Shown piece after piece: positions 1-8,757 of a stretch of 64,000 nt of DNA. Position numbers and translations under genes: made by a program. The stretch spans positions 62,001 to 126,000 of the forward strand of contig NZ_BLJU01000002.1 in the NCBI RefSeq assembly GCF_009932725.1. Direction: 5' to 3'. Under the pieces are notes generated by a model. That model saw only the letters and a program-made list of their open reading frames with translations, was not told where the DNA came from and made no database searches. Numbering within the stretch: position 1 is the first letter of the stretch; each line of letters opens with the position of its first letter. The DNA comes from Pseudomonas yangonensis. GTDB lineage: Bacteria > Pseudomonadota > Gammaproteobacteria > Pseudomonadales > Pseudomonadaceae.

Positions 1-1055
1 AGGGCGCCAGGCGGCAGGTGGAGATCGAGCTGTACCTGATCGAGGACGGGCGCTGCAGCGAGCGTCTGGTCGATGCCCTGTGCCGGGCGGCTGAGCGTGG
101 GGTGACGGTGCGCGGCCTGTTCGATGCCTTTGGCGCGGCCCGCCTGGGGGCCGCGCTGCGTGAGCGCATGCAGGCCGCGGGGGTGCAGTTGCGCTGGTAT
201 AACCCGGTGCGTTGGCGGCGTGGCATCCGCAACTTTCACCGCGATCACCGCAAGCTGCTGCTGGTGGATCAGTGTCTGGCATACGTGGGCGGCACCGGTT
301 CCACCGACGAGTTCTGGCTGCCGGATGAAGCCCGCAGCCCCTGGCACGAAGCCATGGTGGAAATCGAGGGGCCGCTGGTGGGCGACTGGCAGCAATTGTT
401 CGAGCAACTCTGGCGTGCACGGTTTTCCTGGCGCCCGAGTCATCAGCCGGTTGCGCTGAGCCTGCCCGAATGTCCGCCAGCCGGCGTCGGTCTCGGGCGT
501 GTCGCTTATGCCGATGCGGCGCAGCATCGCGACATTCTGCTTTCACTGCTGCGCGCGCTACGAGGCGCCAGGCAGCGCGTCTGGCTGGCCACGCCGTACT
601 TCCTGCCCACCTGGAAAATTCGCCGTGCCCTGCGCCGCGCGGCGGCCCGAGGTGTCGAGGTGCGCCTGTTGCTGGCCGGGCGCAACACCGATCATCCACC
701 GGTGCGTTTCGCCGGTCAGCGCTATTACCCAAAGCTGCTTAGGGCCGGCGTGCGCATCTTCGAGTACCAGCCGCGTTTCCTGCATCTGAAGATGGTGCTG
801 GTGGATGACTGGGTCAGCGTCGGCTCGTGCAATTTCGACCACTGGAACCTGCGCTTCAACCTCGACGCCAACGTCGAGGCTCTCGATCCGGCCTTCGCTA
901 AGGCGGTGGCGGCCAGTTTCATCGAGGACTTCGGTAACAGCCGCGAGATCACGCTCGACGACTGGCGCCGGCGCCCCTGGTGGCGCCGCGCGCAACAGCG
1001 CCTCTGGGGCTGGCTGGATCGCCTGACGGTAAACCTGCTGGACCGTTGGCGCTGA
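1..1055 (+). CDS. Phospholipase D / cardiolipin synthase-like protein, 5' end cut by window
   Basis: The frame is open from base 3, and the earliest in-window candidate start (GTG at 18) lies inside conserved sequence, so the gene begins upstream of the window. Two HxKxxxxD (HKD) motifs are visible, encoded at 246-269 (HRKLLLVD) and 783-806 (HLKMVLVD); this is the paired active site of the phospholipase D superfamily. Bacterial members of this length class (about 380-410 residues) are ClsB-like cardiolipin synthases, which condense phospholipids at the inner membrane. The C-terminus is rich in Arg and Trp, as expected for a peripheral membrane enzyme. It could instead be another PLD-family transphosphatidylase. 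The family is sure, the exact substrate is not. Confidence 0.88.
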   Translation, partial: GARRQVEIELYLIEDGRCSERLVDALCRAAERGVTVRGLFDAFGAARLGAALRERMQAAGVQLRWYNPVRWRRGIRNFHRDHRKLLLVDQCLAYVGGTGSTDEFWLPDEARSPWHEAMVEIEGPLVGDWQQLFEQLWRARFSWRPSHQPVALSLPECPPAGVGLGRVAYADAAQHRDILLSLLRALRGARQRVWLATPYFLPTWKIRRALRRAAARGVEVRLLLAGRNTDHPPVRFAGQRYYPKLLRAGVRIFEYQPRFLHLKMVLVDDWVSVGSCNFDHWNLRFNLDANVEALDPAFAKAVAASFIEDFGNSREITLDDWRRRPWWRRAQQRLWGWLDRLTVNLLDRWR

Positions 1056-1209
1056 GGCTACGAAGGCTCTATCTCAGACGTTTCGTTCACATTCGGAAAA
1101 GCATTGCCGCGTTGGCGCAGCAGGGTGGTTGCTATAGTCGCCAGCTCAGTGACGTCTGCGCCTGGCCGTAGCAGGCGTTCAGCCGCGAAACCGCCATAGG
1201 AATGCGCAC

Positions 1210-2226
1210 GTGAAGAAATCCCTGCTCATCGCGACACTTTCCGCCAGCCTCCTTCCCCTCTCCCTGCTCCAGGCTGCACCTCAGGCCGGTTATGGCCCGC
1301 AGTTGGAAGGCTTCGACTATCCCCATCCCATCGAACGGTTCGAATTCAGTTCGCAGCAGCAGAAGCTGTCGATGGGCTACATGGACGTGAAGCCAGCCGG
1401 CGAGGGCAATGGCCGCACGGCGGTGCTGCTGCATGGCAAGAACTTTTGTGGCGCCACCTGGGAGGCGACCATCAAGGCACTGAGCGATGCCGGCTACCGT
1501 GTGATCGCCCCGGATCAGATCGGTTTCTGCAGTTCGAGCAAGCCGCGCGGCTATCAGTTCAGCTTCGGCCAACTGGCCAGCAATACCGATGCGCTGCTGG
1601 AGTCGTTGGGGGTGGAGAAGGCCACGGTGATCGGCCACTCCATGGGCGGCATGCTGGCCGCGCGCTACGCACTGGCGCATGCCGATCGGGTGGAAGGGCT
1701 GGTACTGGTCAACCCCATCGGTCTGGAGGACTGGCAGGCCGAGGGCGTGCCCTACGTGACGGTCGATCAGCTCTATCAGGGCGAGCTGAAGACCTCCTAC
1801 GAGAGCATCAAGAACTATCAGCTGAAGTTCTACTACAACGGCGTGTGGAAGCCCGAGTACGACCGCTGGGTCGATATGCTCAACGGCATGTACAGCGGTC
1901 CGGGCAAGGAGATCGTGGCCTGGAACCAGGCGCAGACGGCGGAGATGCTTTTCACCCAGCCGGTGGTGCATGAGTTTGCCAACATCAAGGCGCCGACCCT
2001 GCTGTTGATTGGCGGCAAGGATCGCACCGCACCGGGCGCCAACCGTGCGCCGGAGGATGTCGCCAAGCGTCTTGGCAATTACCCGGAACTGGGGCGCAAG
2101 ACTGCCGAGACGATTCCCGAGGCGAAACTGGTGGAGTGGCCGGAGCTCGGCCATTCGCCGCAGGTGGAAGCGCCGGCGCTGTTCCACGAAGTGTTGTTGC
2201 GCGAACTGGCAGCCAGCGGCAACTGA
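1210..2226 (+). CDS. Exported alpha/beta hydrolase
   Basis: The 338-residue protein starts at GTG 1210; the upstream ATG at 1202 runs into a stop at once, and AGGA lies just before the GTG. An N-terminal signal peptide (MKKSLL, then a hydrophobic run ending near LLQAAPQ) sends it to the periplasm. The alpha/beta-hydrolase fold is shown by the oxyanion motif LLHGKNFCG, the nucleophile elbow GHSMGG (Ser144), an acid at Asp271 (GGKDRT) and His315 (LGHSP). The substrate is not known. It precedes a DUF1302/DUF1329 pair and a MalT-like regulator on the same strand, so it may release a hydrophobic ester or lactone product handled by those envelope proteins. That link is inference; 273 bp separate it from the next gene. 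Confidence 0.88.
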   Translation: MKKSLLIATLSASLLPLSLLQAAPQAGYGPQLEGFDYPHPIERFEFSSQQQKLSMGYMDVKPAGEGNGRTAVLLHGKNFCGATWEATIKALSDAGYRVIAPDQIGFCSSSKPRGYQFSFGQLASNTDALLESLGVEKATVIGHSMGGMLAARYALAHADRVEGLVLVNPIGLEDWQAEGVPYVTVDQLYQGELKTSYESIKNYQLKFYYNGVWKPEYDRWVDMLNGMYSGPGKEIVAWNQAQTAEMLFTQPVVHEFANIKAPTLLLIGGKDRTAPGANRAPEDVAKRLGNYPELGRKTAETIPEAKLVEWPELGHSPQVEAPALFHEVLLRELAASGN

Positions 2227-2499
2227 TCGACCTGGCAGAGCCTGGCCCCAGGCTCTGCCCCTTCTTCAGGACGCCATTCGCTTCGTCCTCTGGCAGAGTC
2301 ATCGGTGTCTGCCTGCAAATAGTTCCCCACCCGCCTGATGGTCCGTCATTCAGCAAGCTGAGGTCGGCCCGCGTGCGCCCGTTTCAGGGCGCCGTTCATC
2401 CTTTCGGGCGACAGGTGAAATCCCTCCTTGGTGCGCTTATCCGGGGCCTGTTCCCCGCCTAGGGTTGGCGCTGCAGTACCCAATACCTAGGAGACCCGC

Positions 2500-4293
2500 A
2501 TGACAACAACAACAGGGCCCGGACTATTCCAGCCGCACACCTTGGCTTTGGCCGTCGCCGTCGGTTTCGCCGCTCCGGCGCAGGCCGTCACTTTCAATAT
2601 CGGTGAGATCGAAGGGCAGTTCGACAGCGCGTTGTCGATCGGTGCCAGTTGGTCGATGCGCAGCCCCGATCGTGACCTGATCGGCCCCAACAATGGTGGC
2701 CAGGGCCAGGCGCAGACTGGCGATGACGGGCGCCTGAATTTCAAGAAGGGCGAGACCTTCTCGAAGATCTTCAAGGGCATTCACGACCTGGAGCTGAAGT
2801 ACGGCGATACCGGCGTCTTTGTGCGCGGCAAGTACTGGTACGACTTCGAGCTCAAGGACGAAAGCCGCCTGTTCAAGGACATCAGCGACCACAACCGCAA
2901 GGAGGGGGCCAAGTCCGCCGGGGCGGAAATTCTCGACGCCTTCCTCTACCACAATTACGCCATCGGCGATCTGCCGGGCACGGTACGGGTCGGCAAACAG
3001 GTGGTGAGCTGGGGCGAGAGCACCTTCATCGGCAACAGCATCAACTCGATCAACCCCGTCGACGTGGCCGCCTTCCGTCGCCCTGGTGCGGAGATCAAGG
3101 AGGGCCTGATTCCGGTGAACATGCTCTACGTTTCGCAGAGCCTCACCGACCGTTTGAGCATGGAGGCCTTCTACCAGCTGGAGTGGGACCAGACCATCCT
3201 CGACAACTGCGGCACCTTCTTCTCCACCGCCGACGTAGCCGCCGACGGTTGCGACAGCGGCTATCACATCGGCTCGCCGGCCATCGCACCGCTGCAGCCG
3301 GTCGCAGCTGCGTTCGGTCAAGGCTTTCGTGTCGACAGCGAAGGGGTGATCCTGCCGCGCGCCGGTGATCGTGATGCGCGCGACAGTGGCCAGTGGGGTC
3401 TGGCGTTGCGTTGGCTGGGTGACGAGACCGAGTACGGCGCCTATTTCATCAACTATCACAGTCGCACGCCGATCGTCGGCACGCAGAACGCCGGCCTGGC
3501 GACTCTGGCGGCGCTGCCGGGGATCATCGGCGCCGCCGAGGGCATCGCACCGGGAAGTGGTGCCGGTCTGGCACAGAGCGTGATGCTTGGCAACGGCCGC
3601 TACTATCTGGAGTACCCGGAGGATATACGCCTCTACGGGCTGAGCTTCTCCACCACGCTGCCCACCGGCACGGCCTGGAGTGGCGAGATCAGCTATCGGC
3701 CCAATCTGCCGCTGCAGATCAACACCACCGACATGACCCTGAGCCTGCTCAACCCCATCGCTCCCGGCACGGCGCCGGTCACGGCCGGCCCCGGCCAGGA
3801 CAACGTCGGCTACCGGCGCAAGGAAGTCACTCAGCTGCAGACCAGCTTCACCCACTTCTTCGATCAGGTGATGGGTGCGGGGCGCTTCACCCTGGTCGGC
3901 GAGATCGGCATGGCCCACGTCGGCGGGCTGGAGAGTCGCGAGGACCTGCGCTATGGCCGCGATTCGCTGTTCGGCGCCTACGGCTTTAACGGCGACACCC
4001 ACGGCTTCACCACCAGTACCTCCTGGGGCTATCGAGTTCGCGGTATCTGGGAGTACAGCAACGTCTTCGCCGGAGTGAACCTCAAGCCGAACATCTCCTG
4101 GTCGCACGACGTCGACGGCTATGGGCCCAACGGCCTGTTCAACGAGGGTGCCAAGGCCATCAGCTTCGGTATCGACGCCGACTACCGCAATACCTACACC
4201 GCCAGCCTGTCGTACACCGACTTCTTCGGCGGCGATTACAACGTCGCGGTCGACCGCGACTTCCTGGCGCTCAGCTTCGGCGTGAGCTTCTAG
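2500..4293 (+). CDS. DUF1302 family outer-membrane protein
   Basis: 597 residues with a signal peptide cleaved near APAQA. The body is rich in aromatic and Gly residues, with alternating strands such as VFVRGKYWYDFEL and a C-terminus ending LALSFGVSF. The final Phe after an alternating hydrophobic strand is the usual outer-membrane barrel signature. The pattern GxxDSALSIGASWSMR near the mature N-terminus is typical of DUF1302 proteins, which nearly always sit beside a DUF1329 gene, as here (22-bp gap). The family is linked by context to uptake or export of hydrophobic or aromatic compounds, but no reaction is established. A good AGGAGA ribosome site precedes ATG 2500. Confidence 0.88.
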   Translation: MTTTTGPGLFQPHTLALAVAVGFAAPAQAVTFNIGEIEGQFDSALSIGASWSMRSPDRDLIGPNNGGQGQAQTGDDGRLNFKKGETFSKIFKGIHDLELKYGDTGVFVRGKYWYDFELKDESRLFKDISDHNRKEGAKSAGAEILDAFLYHNYAIGDLPGTVRVGKQVVSWGESTFIGNSINSINPVDVAAFRRPGAEIKEGLIPVNMLYVSQSLTDRLSMEAFYQLEWDQTILDNCGTFFSTADVAADGCDSGYHIGSPAIAPLQPVAAAFGQGFRVDSEGVILPRAGDRDARDSGQWGLALRWLGDETEYGAYFINYHSRTPIVGTQNAGLATLAALPGIIGAAEGIAPGSGAGLAQSVMLGNGRYYLEYPEDIRLYGLSFSTTLPTGTAWSGEISYRPNLPLQINTTDMTLSLLNPIAPGTAPVTAGPGQDNVGYRRKEVTQLQTSFTHFFDQVMGAGRFTLVGEIGMAHVGGLESREDLRYGRDSLFGAYGFNGDTHGFTTSTSWGYRVRGIWEYSNVFAGVNLKPNISWSHDVDGYGPNGLFNEGAKAISFGIDADYRNTYTASLSYTDFFGGDYNVAVDRDFLALSFGVSF

Positions 4294-4320
4294 GCCATCA
4301 GGATCAGTTGAGGAATGCAG

Positions 4321-5688
4321 ATGAATACAACCCTGAAGATGCTCGGCGCACTTTCCCTGAGCCTGCTGGCCAGCGGCGTGATGGCCGCGGTCAGCGAGCA
4401 GGAAGCGGCCAAGCTCGGTAACAGCCTGACCCCGCTGGGCGCGGAGATGGCCGGCAATGCTGCCGGCACCATCCCCGCCTGGGACGGTGGCCTGGCGGCC
4501 GATGCCGGGCAGGTGGACGCCCGCGGTTTTCTCAGTGACCCCTTCGCGGGCGAGCAGCCGCTTTTCACCATTACCGCGCAGAATCTGGATCAGTACCGTG
4601 ACCGTCTCACTGCGGGACAACTGGCGATGTTCCAGCGTTATCCGGAAAGCTACCGCATGGCGGTATACCCGACCCACCGCAGCGCCGCGGTGCCGGACAA
4701 CATCTATGCCGCGGCCAAGACCAGTGCGCTGAACACCGGGCTGGTGGCAGGCGGTAACGGTTTGACCAACTTCGGTCAGAGCCGTTACTACGCGTTCCCG
4801 ATTCCGCAGAGCGGCCTGGAGGTGGTGTGGAACCACATCACCCGCTATCGCGGCGGCAACCTGCGCCGCAGCATCGTCCAGGCTTCGCCACAGGCCAATG
4901 GATCCTACACGCTGGTCAATTTCGAGGATGAGGTCGCCTTCCCGGACAACATTCCCGACATGGACCCGGCCAAGGCGGAAAACACCCTGCTGCTGTTCAA
5001 GCAGCGGGTCACCGCGCCGCCGCGCCTGGCGGGCAACGTGCTGCTGGTGCACGACTCGCTGGATCAGGTTCGCGAACCACGCATGGCCTGGATCTACAAC
5101 GCCGGCCAGCGTCGCGTGCGGCGTGCCCCGCAGGTGGCGTACGACGGCCCGGGCACTGCAGCCGATGGTCTGCGTACCACCGACAACTTCGACATGTTCA
5201 GCGGTGCTCCGGATCGTTACGACTGGAAGCTGGTCGGCAAGCGCGAGGCGTTCATCCCGTACAACAACTACCGGCTGGCCTCGCCGCAGGTGAAGTACAG
5301 CGACATTCTCAAGGCTGGCCATATCAACCAGGATCTGGCTCGTTACGAGTTGCACCGTGTGTGGGAGGTCGAGGCCACGCTCAAGAGTGGCGAACGCAAC
5401 ATCTACGCCAAGCGGCGCTTCTACGTGGATGAGGATTCCTGGCAGATCGCCCTGTCCGAGCATTACGACGGTCGGGGGCAGATGTGGCGCGTCGGTGAGG
5501 CCCTGCTGTTCCAGCAGTACGACAAGAAGGTGCCGGTATACGCGCTCGAAGCACTGTATGACGTGATCGCCGGACGCTATATCGCCATCGGCATGGCCAA
5601 TGAGGAAAAGACTGCCGTGCAGTACGGTACTCAGGCCTCGGCCAAGGACTTCACCCCGGCAGCGCTGCGCAACGCCGGCGTGCGCTGA
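4321..5688 (+). CDS. DUF1329 family envelope protein
   Basis: I chose ATG 4321 over the in-frame ATG 4315 because AGGA (4311-4314) touches the earlier codon but is 6 bases from the later one. The 455-residue product has a signal peptide (KMLGALSLSLLASGVMA) followed by the DUF1329 hallmark region AAGTIPAWDGGL. The family is predicted to adopt an outer-membrane lipoprotein-carrier-like (LolA/LolB-type) fold, which would suit binding a hydrophobic ligand in the periplasm. It is the partner of the DUF1302 gene upstream and is closed by an intrinsic terminator. Its function is unproven. Confidence 0.87.
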   Translation: MNTTLKMLGALSLSLLASGVMAAVSEQEAAKLGNSLTPLGAEMAGNAAGTIPAWDGGLAADAGQVDARGFLSDPFAGEQPLFTITAQNLDQYRDRLTAGQLAMFQRYPESYRMAVYPTHRSAAVPDNIYAAAKTSALNTGLVAGGNGLTNFGQSRYYAFPIPQSGLEVVWNHITRYRGGNLRRSIVQASPQANGSYTLVNFEDEVAFPDNIPDMDPAKAENTLLLFKQRVTAPPRLAGNVLLVHDSLDQVREPRMAWIYNAGQRRVRRAPQVAYDGPGTAADGLRTTDNFDMFSGAPDRYDWKLVGKREAFIPYNNYRLASPQVKYSDILKAGHINQDLARYELHRVWEVEATLKSGERNIYAKRRFYVDEDSWQIALSEHYDGRGQMWRVGEALLFQQYDKKVPVYALEALYDVIAGRYIAIGMANEEKTAVQYGTQASAKDFTPAALRNAGVR

Positions 5689-5708
5689 CCACCAAGCAAG
5701 CCGAAGCA

Positions 5709-5743
5709 AGCCGGTGTCGCCCTGTGCGCCGCCGGCTTTTTTG
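5709..5743 (+). terminator. Intrinsic terminator of the DUF1302-DUF1329 unit
   Basis: A GC stem (GCCGG at 5710-5714 with CCGGC at 5732-5736, and further internal pairing) is followed by TTTTTT. It lies 20 bases after the DUF1329 stop codon and separates that unit from the LuxR gene. Confidence 0.75.
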
Positions 5744-5860
5744 TGCGCGCGCCTCTCTCACGTGAATCTCGCACCATAAGCGCCAAGGGGTGGTCGCGCG
5801 CGGTCAGCGGGGTACCATCGCTGAGTGGTTCAACAATGACAAGCAGAGAGAACCGCTGCC

Positions 5861-8467
5861 ATGCCGACCCTTGCCATCGCCCGTACGAGTGCGCTGCAGG
5901 TGCAACCTGCAGACCTGCCGCGGCTGCCACCCTGTGTGGTTTCCCGTCCCGCCCTGCAGCAGCGTCTGCTCGCCAGCGAGTCGCGCCTGCGCCTGCTCTG
6001 CGCGCCTGCCGGTACCGGCAAGAGCGTGCTGCTTGGCCAGTGCGCGCGACACACGCCTGCCGCCATCGAGCGGGTATGGCTCGATCTTGCCGGGCGCAAT
6101 CTGAGCCCCGCGCAGCTGTGCAAGCGGCTGGCTGCTGCCATGCAGCTGTCGGGCGAGGATGTCAGCGAAGCCGCTCTGATCGACCGTCTGCATGAGCGGG
6201 CAGGGCGGTTGTGGATCTTTGTCGATGACTATCCGCGGCAGGCCGACGAGGCGCTCGATGCCTGCTTCGATCGCTTGTTCGCCGCAGCGCCGGCGCAGGT
6301 CACCTGGTGGGTCGCCAGCCGCCGGACGCCGGCCTGGAATCTGCCGCGCCTGCTGCTGGAGGGCGATCTGCTGGAGCTCAAGGGCGAGGAGCTGGCGCTG
6401 GACAATACGATGCTCGACGAGCTGCTGGCAACGCTGCAGGTGGATCTGGCCGATGACCTTCGGCAGGCCCTGCTAAAGGGCAGCGAGGGGTGGCTGGCGG
6501 CGATTCGTCTGCTGTTGCTCGATGCCGACGAGGACGCGCTGCGGCAGCGCTTGCAGGATGGTTGCCCGGTGCTGCATGACTACGTGCAACGGGAGGTGCT
6601 GGCCGATCTGGACGAAGAGCTGCGCAGCGATCTGCATGCGCTGGCCTTGCTGCCACGTTTTTCCCGGTCGCTGTGCGAGCACCTGCTGGAAGGCCGCGGT
6701 ACCTTGTTGCTGAGCGAGCTGCAACGGCGTCAGTTGTTCATTCGCAGCCTGGACAGCAGTGGTAGCTGGTTCCGTCTGTGGCGACCGCTGGCCGATGTGC
6801 TGCGGCGCTTGCCGGGCGCTCCGGCACCGGCCTCGATCCATGTGCGCGCCTGCCAGTGGTTCGCTCAGCATGGCGATATCCGCGAGGCGGTCGAACATGC
6901 CTTGCAGGCGGGTCAGGTCGAGGTCGCGGTCAATTACCTGCAGCGCTTCAGCCAGGAGCAACTGTTGCAGGGGCACTCGGTGGCGCAGCTGCTGCAATGG
7001 CGCGAGGAGCTGCCGGACTGGCTGTTCGCCAGTTCTCCGCGGCTGATCGTGCTGCAGGCCTGGGCGCTGATCATTTGTGCCCGGTTCGACGAAGCCAGTA
7101 CCTGCATCCAGGGGCTGACGCACTTCATGCCGCAGCCCGATGCGCGACGTCAGCGCAAACTGATCGCCCACTGGCAGGCATTGATGGGCGTGCTGGCGCG
7201 TCAGTGTGGGCGCCGCGATGCCCGGCGACATTGCGAAGAGGCGCTGCAAATGCTTGACGATGACAGCTGGTCGCAGCGCGTGCTCTGTTATCAGGCACTG
7301 GCCCAGCAGCATATGGCCGAACATGCCCTGGAACAGGCCAAGCAGGCGCTGGATCATGGCCTGCGTCTGGCGCGGCTGCGTGGCAGCCTGATCTACGAAG
7401 CCTTGCTCAATACCGATCACTGCCTGTTGTTGCAAATGCGTGGCGAGGCCGGGCGCGCGGCCGAGCTGGCCGAGCAGTCGCTGGCGCTGTTGCGAGAACG
7501 CTTCAACCACAGCCCGGTGGTTGCCCGCCTGTTGCTGGTACGGGCCAGCCTGCTGGCGCGCCAAGGCCTGGACGAGGCGGCGCAGCAGGCGTATCGCCAG
7601 GGGCTGCAGGAAGCCGAACATTGCGAGGATGCCTACATCATTTCCGGCTACCTGGGATTGCTGGAGCTGGCCGAGAGCCGTGGTGATCTTGAAGAAGCGC
7701 ATCAGTGGTTGCAGAAAGCCGAGCGGGCCATGCAGTGGTCGCATGTGCCGGAAGTGCGTTACCGCTCGGTTTTGCGGCTGCAGGCGGGGCGTCTGCTGCT
7801 GCGTCAGGGACAGACCGGGCGCGCGCGCGAGTTGTTCGCCCAGACCCTGCAGCATTTGCAGCAGCGCCAGCAGCTGGCGCCGTCCGAGTTCTATGATTTG
7901 CTGCCGCGTCTGCGCCATTGTCTGGCGATCAGTGACCTGCTGCTCGGTCATCAGGCGGCTGCCGAGCATGCGCTGCGCCTGTTGCTGGACGAAAGCCAGC
8001 TCGCCGGACATCGCAGCCTTGCCTGTGAGTGCCGGGTCAGCCTGGCCGAAGCGCTGCTGGTACAGGGCCAGGTGGAACAGGCCGATGCCCTGTTGCAGCA
8101 GGCCATCGGCGAGGCGCGGCAACTACGCCTGCTGCGACCCTTGCAGGAGCTGCAACAGCGCCAAGGGCAGTGGCTGGATCGTATGTTGCCAGGGGAGGTG
8201 GGGCAAAGCCTGCATCAGCGTCTATTCGAGCCTGCGCCGCGGTTGGATGAACCGGCCAGCGCCGGCACCGCGCTGCTCAGCTCGCGCGAGCTGGCAGTGC
8301 TGCAGTTGATCGCCCAGGGCTGTTCCAATCAGGAAATCGCCGATCGCCTGTTCATCTCGCTGCACACGGTCAAGACCCATGCGCGGCGGATCAACGTCAA
8401 GCTCGGTGTGCAAAGGCGCACCCAGGCGGTGGCCATGGCCAAGGCCCAGGGGCTGATGGGGGATTAA
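5861..8467 (+). CDS. MalT-like LuxR-family regulator (STAND ATPase, TPR, HTH)
   Basis: An 868-residue regulator with the MalT/AlkS layout: a P-loop near the N-terminus (APAGTGKS, residues 48-55), a Walker-B-like LWIFVDDY segment, a long helical TPR-like middle rich in Leu/Ala/Gln, and a C-terminal LuxR helix-turn-helix (about 808-865, SSRELAVLQLIAQG...NQEIADRLFISLHTVKTH). Such proteins bind an inducer and ATP, oligomerise and activate nearby operons. It lies downstream of the hydrolase/DUF1302/DUF1329 genes on the same strand and is the obvious candidate to control them, as inferred from position. ATG 5861 is preceded by AGAGAACCGC, a modest ribosome site. Confidence 0.9.
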   Translation: MPTLAIARTSALQVQPADLPRLPPCVVSRPALQQRLLASESRLRLLCAPAGTGKSVLLGQCARHTPAAIERVWLDLAGRNLSPAQLCKRLAAAMQLSGEDVSEAALIDRLHERAGRLWIFVDDYPRQADEALDACFDRLFAAAPAQVTWWVASRRTPAWNLPRLLLEGDLLELKGEELALDNTMLDELLATLQVDLADDLRQALLKGSEGWLAAIRLLLLDADEDALRQRLQDGCPVLHDYVQREVLADLDEELRSDLHALALLPRFSRSLCEHLLEGRGTLLLSELQRRQLFIRSLDSSGSWFRLWRPLADVLRRLPGAPAPASIHVRACQWFAQHGDIREAVEHALQAGQVEVAVNYLQRFSQEQLLQGHSVAQLLQWREELPDWLFASSPRLIVLQAWALIICARFDEASTCIQGLTHFMPQPDARRQRKLIAHWQALMGVLARQCGRRDARRHCEEALQMLDDDSWSQRVLCYQALAQQHMAEHALEQAKQALDHGLRLARLRGSLIYEALLNTDHCLLLQMRGEAGRAAELAEQSLALLRERFNHSPVVARLLLVRASLLARQGLDEAAQQAYRQGLQEAEHCEDAYIISGYLGLLELAESRGDLEEAHQWLQKAERAMQWSHVPEVRYRSVLRLQAGRLLLRQGQTGRARELFAQTLQHLQQRQQLAPSEFYDLLPRLRHCLAISDLLLGHQAAAEHALRLLLDESQLAGHRSLACECRVSLAEALLVQGQVEQADALLQQAIGEARQLRLLRPLQELQQRQGQWLDRMLPGEVGQSLHQRLFEPAPRLDEPASAGTALLSSRELAVLQLIAQGCSNQEIADRLFISLHTVKTHARRINVKLGVQRRTQAVAMAKAQGLMGD

Positions 8468-8477
8468 GTTAGGCACA

Positions 8478-8640
8478 GCCTGCTGCGCGTCGGCGCTGCT
8501 GCGTTAGAAGCAGGCTGGAGCGCCAGCCCGGTCGAATGCTCATGTACAAAAGTACAGTCGCCCGCGACTCCGACCGTTGCTCGCCTCCTTCTGCCTTGCA
8601 TCGCTCTAGCTCGCGAGGCTTCACAGGGAGTTGATCGCGA
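8478..8640. repeat. Palindromic intergenic repeat, copy B
   Basis: This spacer shares its order of short blocks with the element at 12458-12601: AAGCAGGCT, then AATGCTCAT.TAC, a GTA-containing turn, and GCCTTG near the end. It looks like a diverged member of the same roughly 140-160 bp palindromic family. Its borders are approximate. The whole LuxR-permease spacer (8468-8757) shows no gene; it also carries a TAAGGTGGGCTGG / TTTAGCCCACCAG pairing at about 8669-8707. Confidence 0.55.
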
Positions 8641-8757
8641 GAGGGTAAAAAGGTGAACGCTTAGCCAGTAAGGTGGGCTGGGCGGCGATCCGCTTTAGCC
8701 CACCAGATTTGGTCCGCATGGGCCGAAGCAGATCACCGCCCGGTCATCGCTGCATGC

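Noticed and set aside
2524-5709. A 1061-codon open frame on the minus strand opposite the DUF1302/DUF1329 genes
   Set aside because: It is the antisense shadow of two GC-rich genes with signal peptides and family motifs; the protein has no domain and low complexity.
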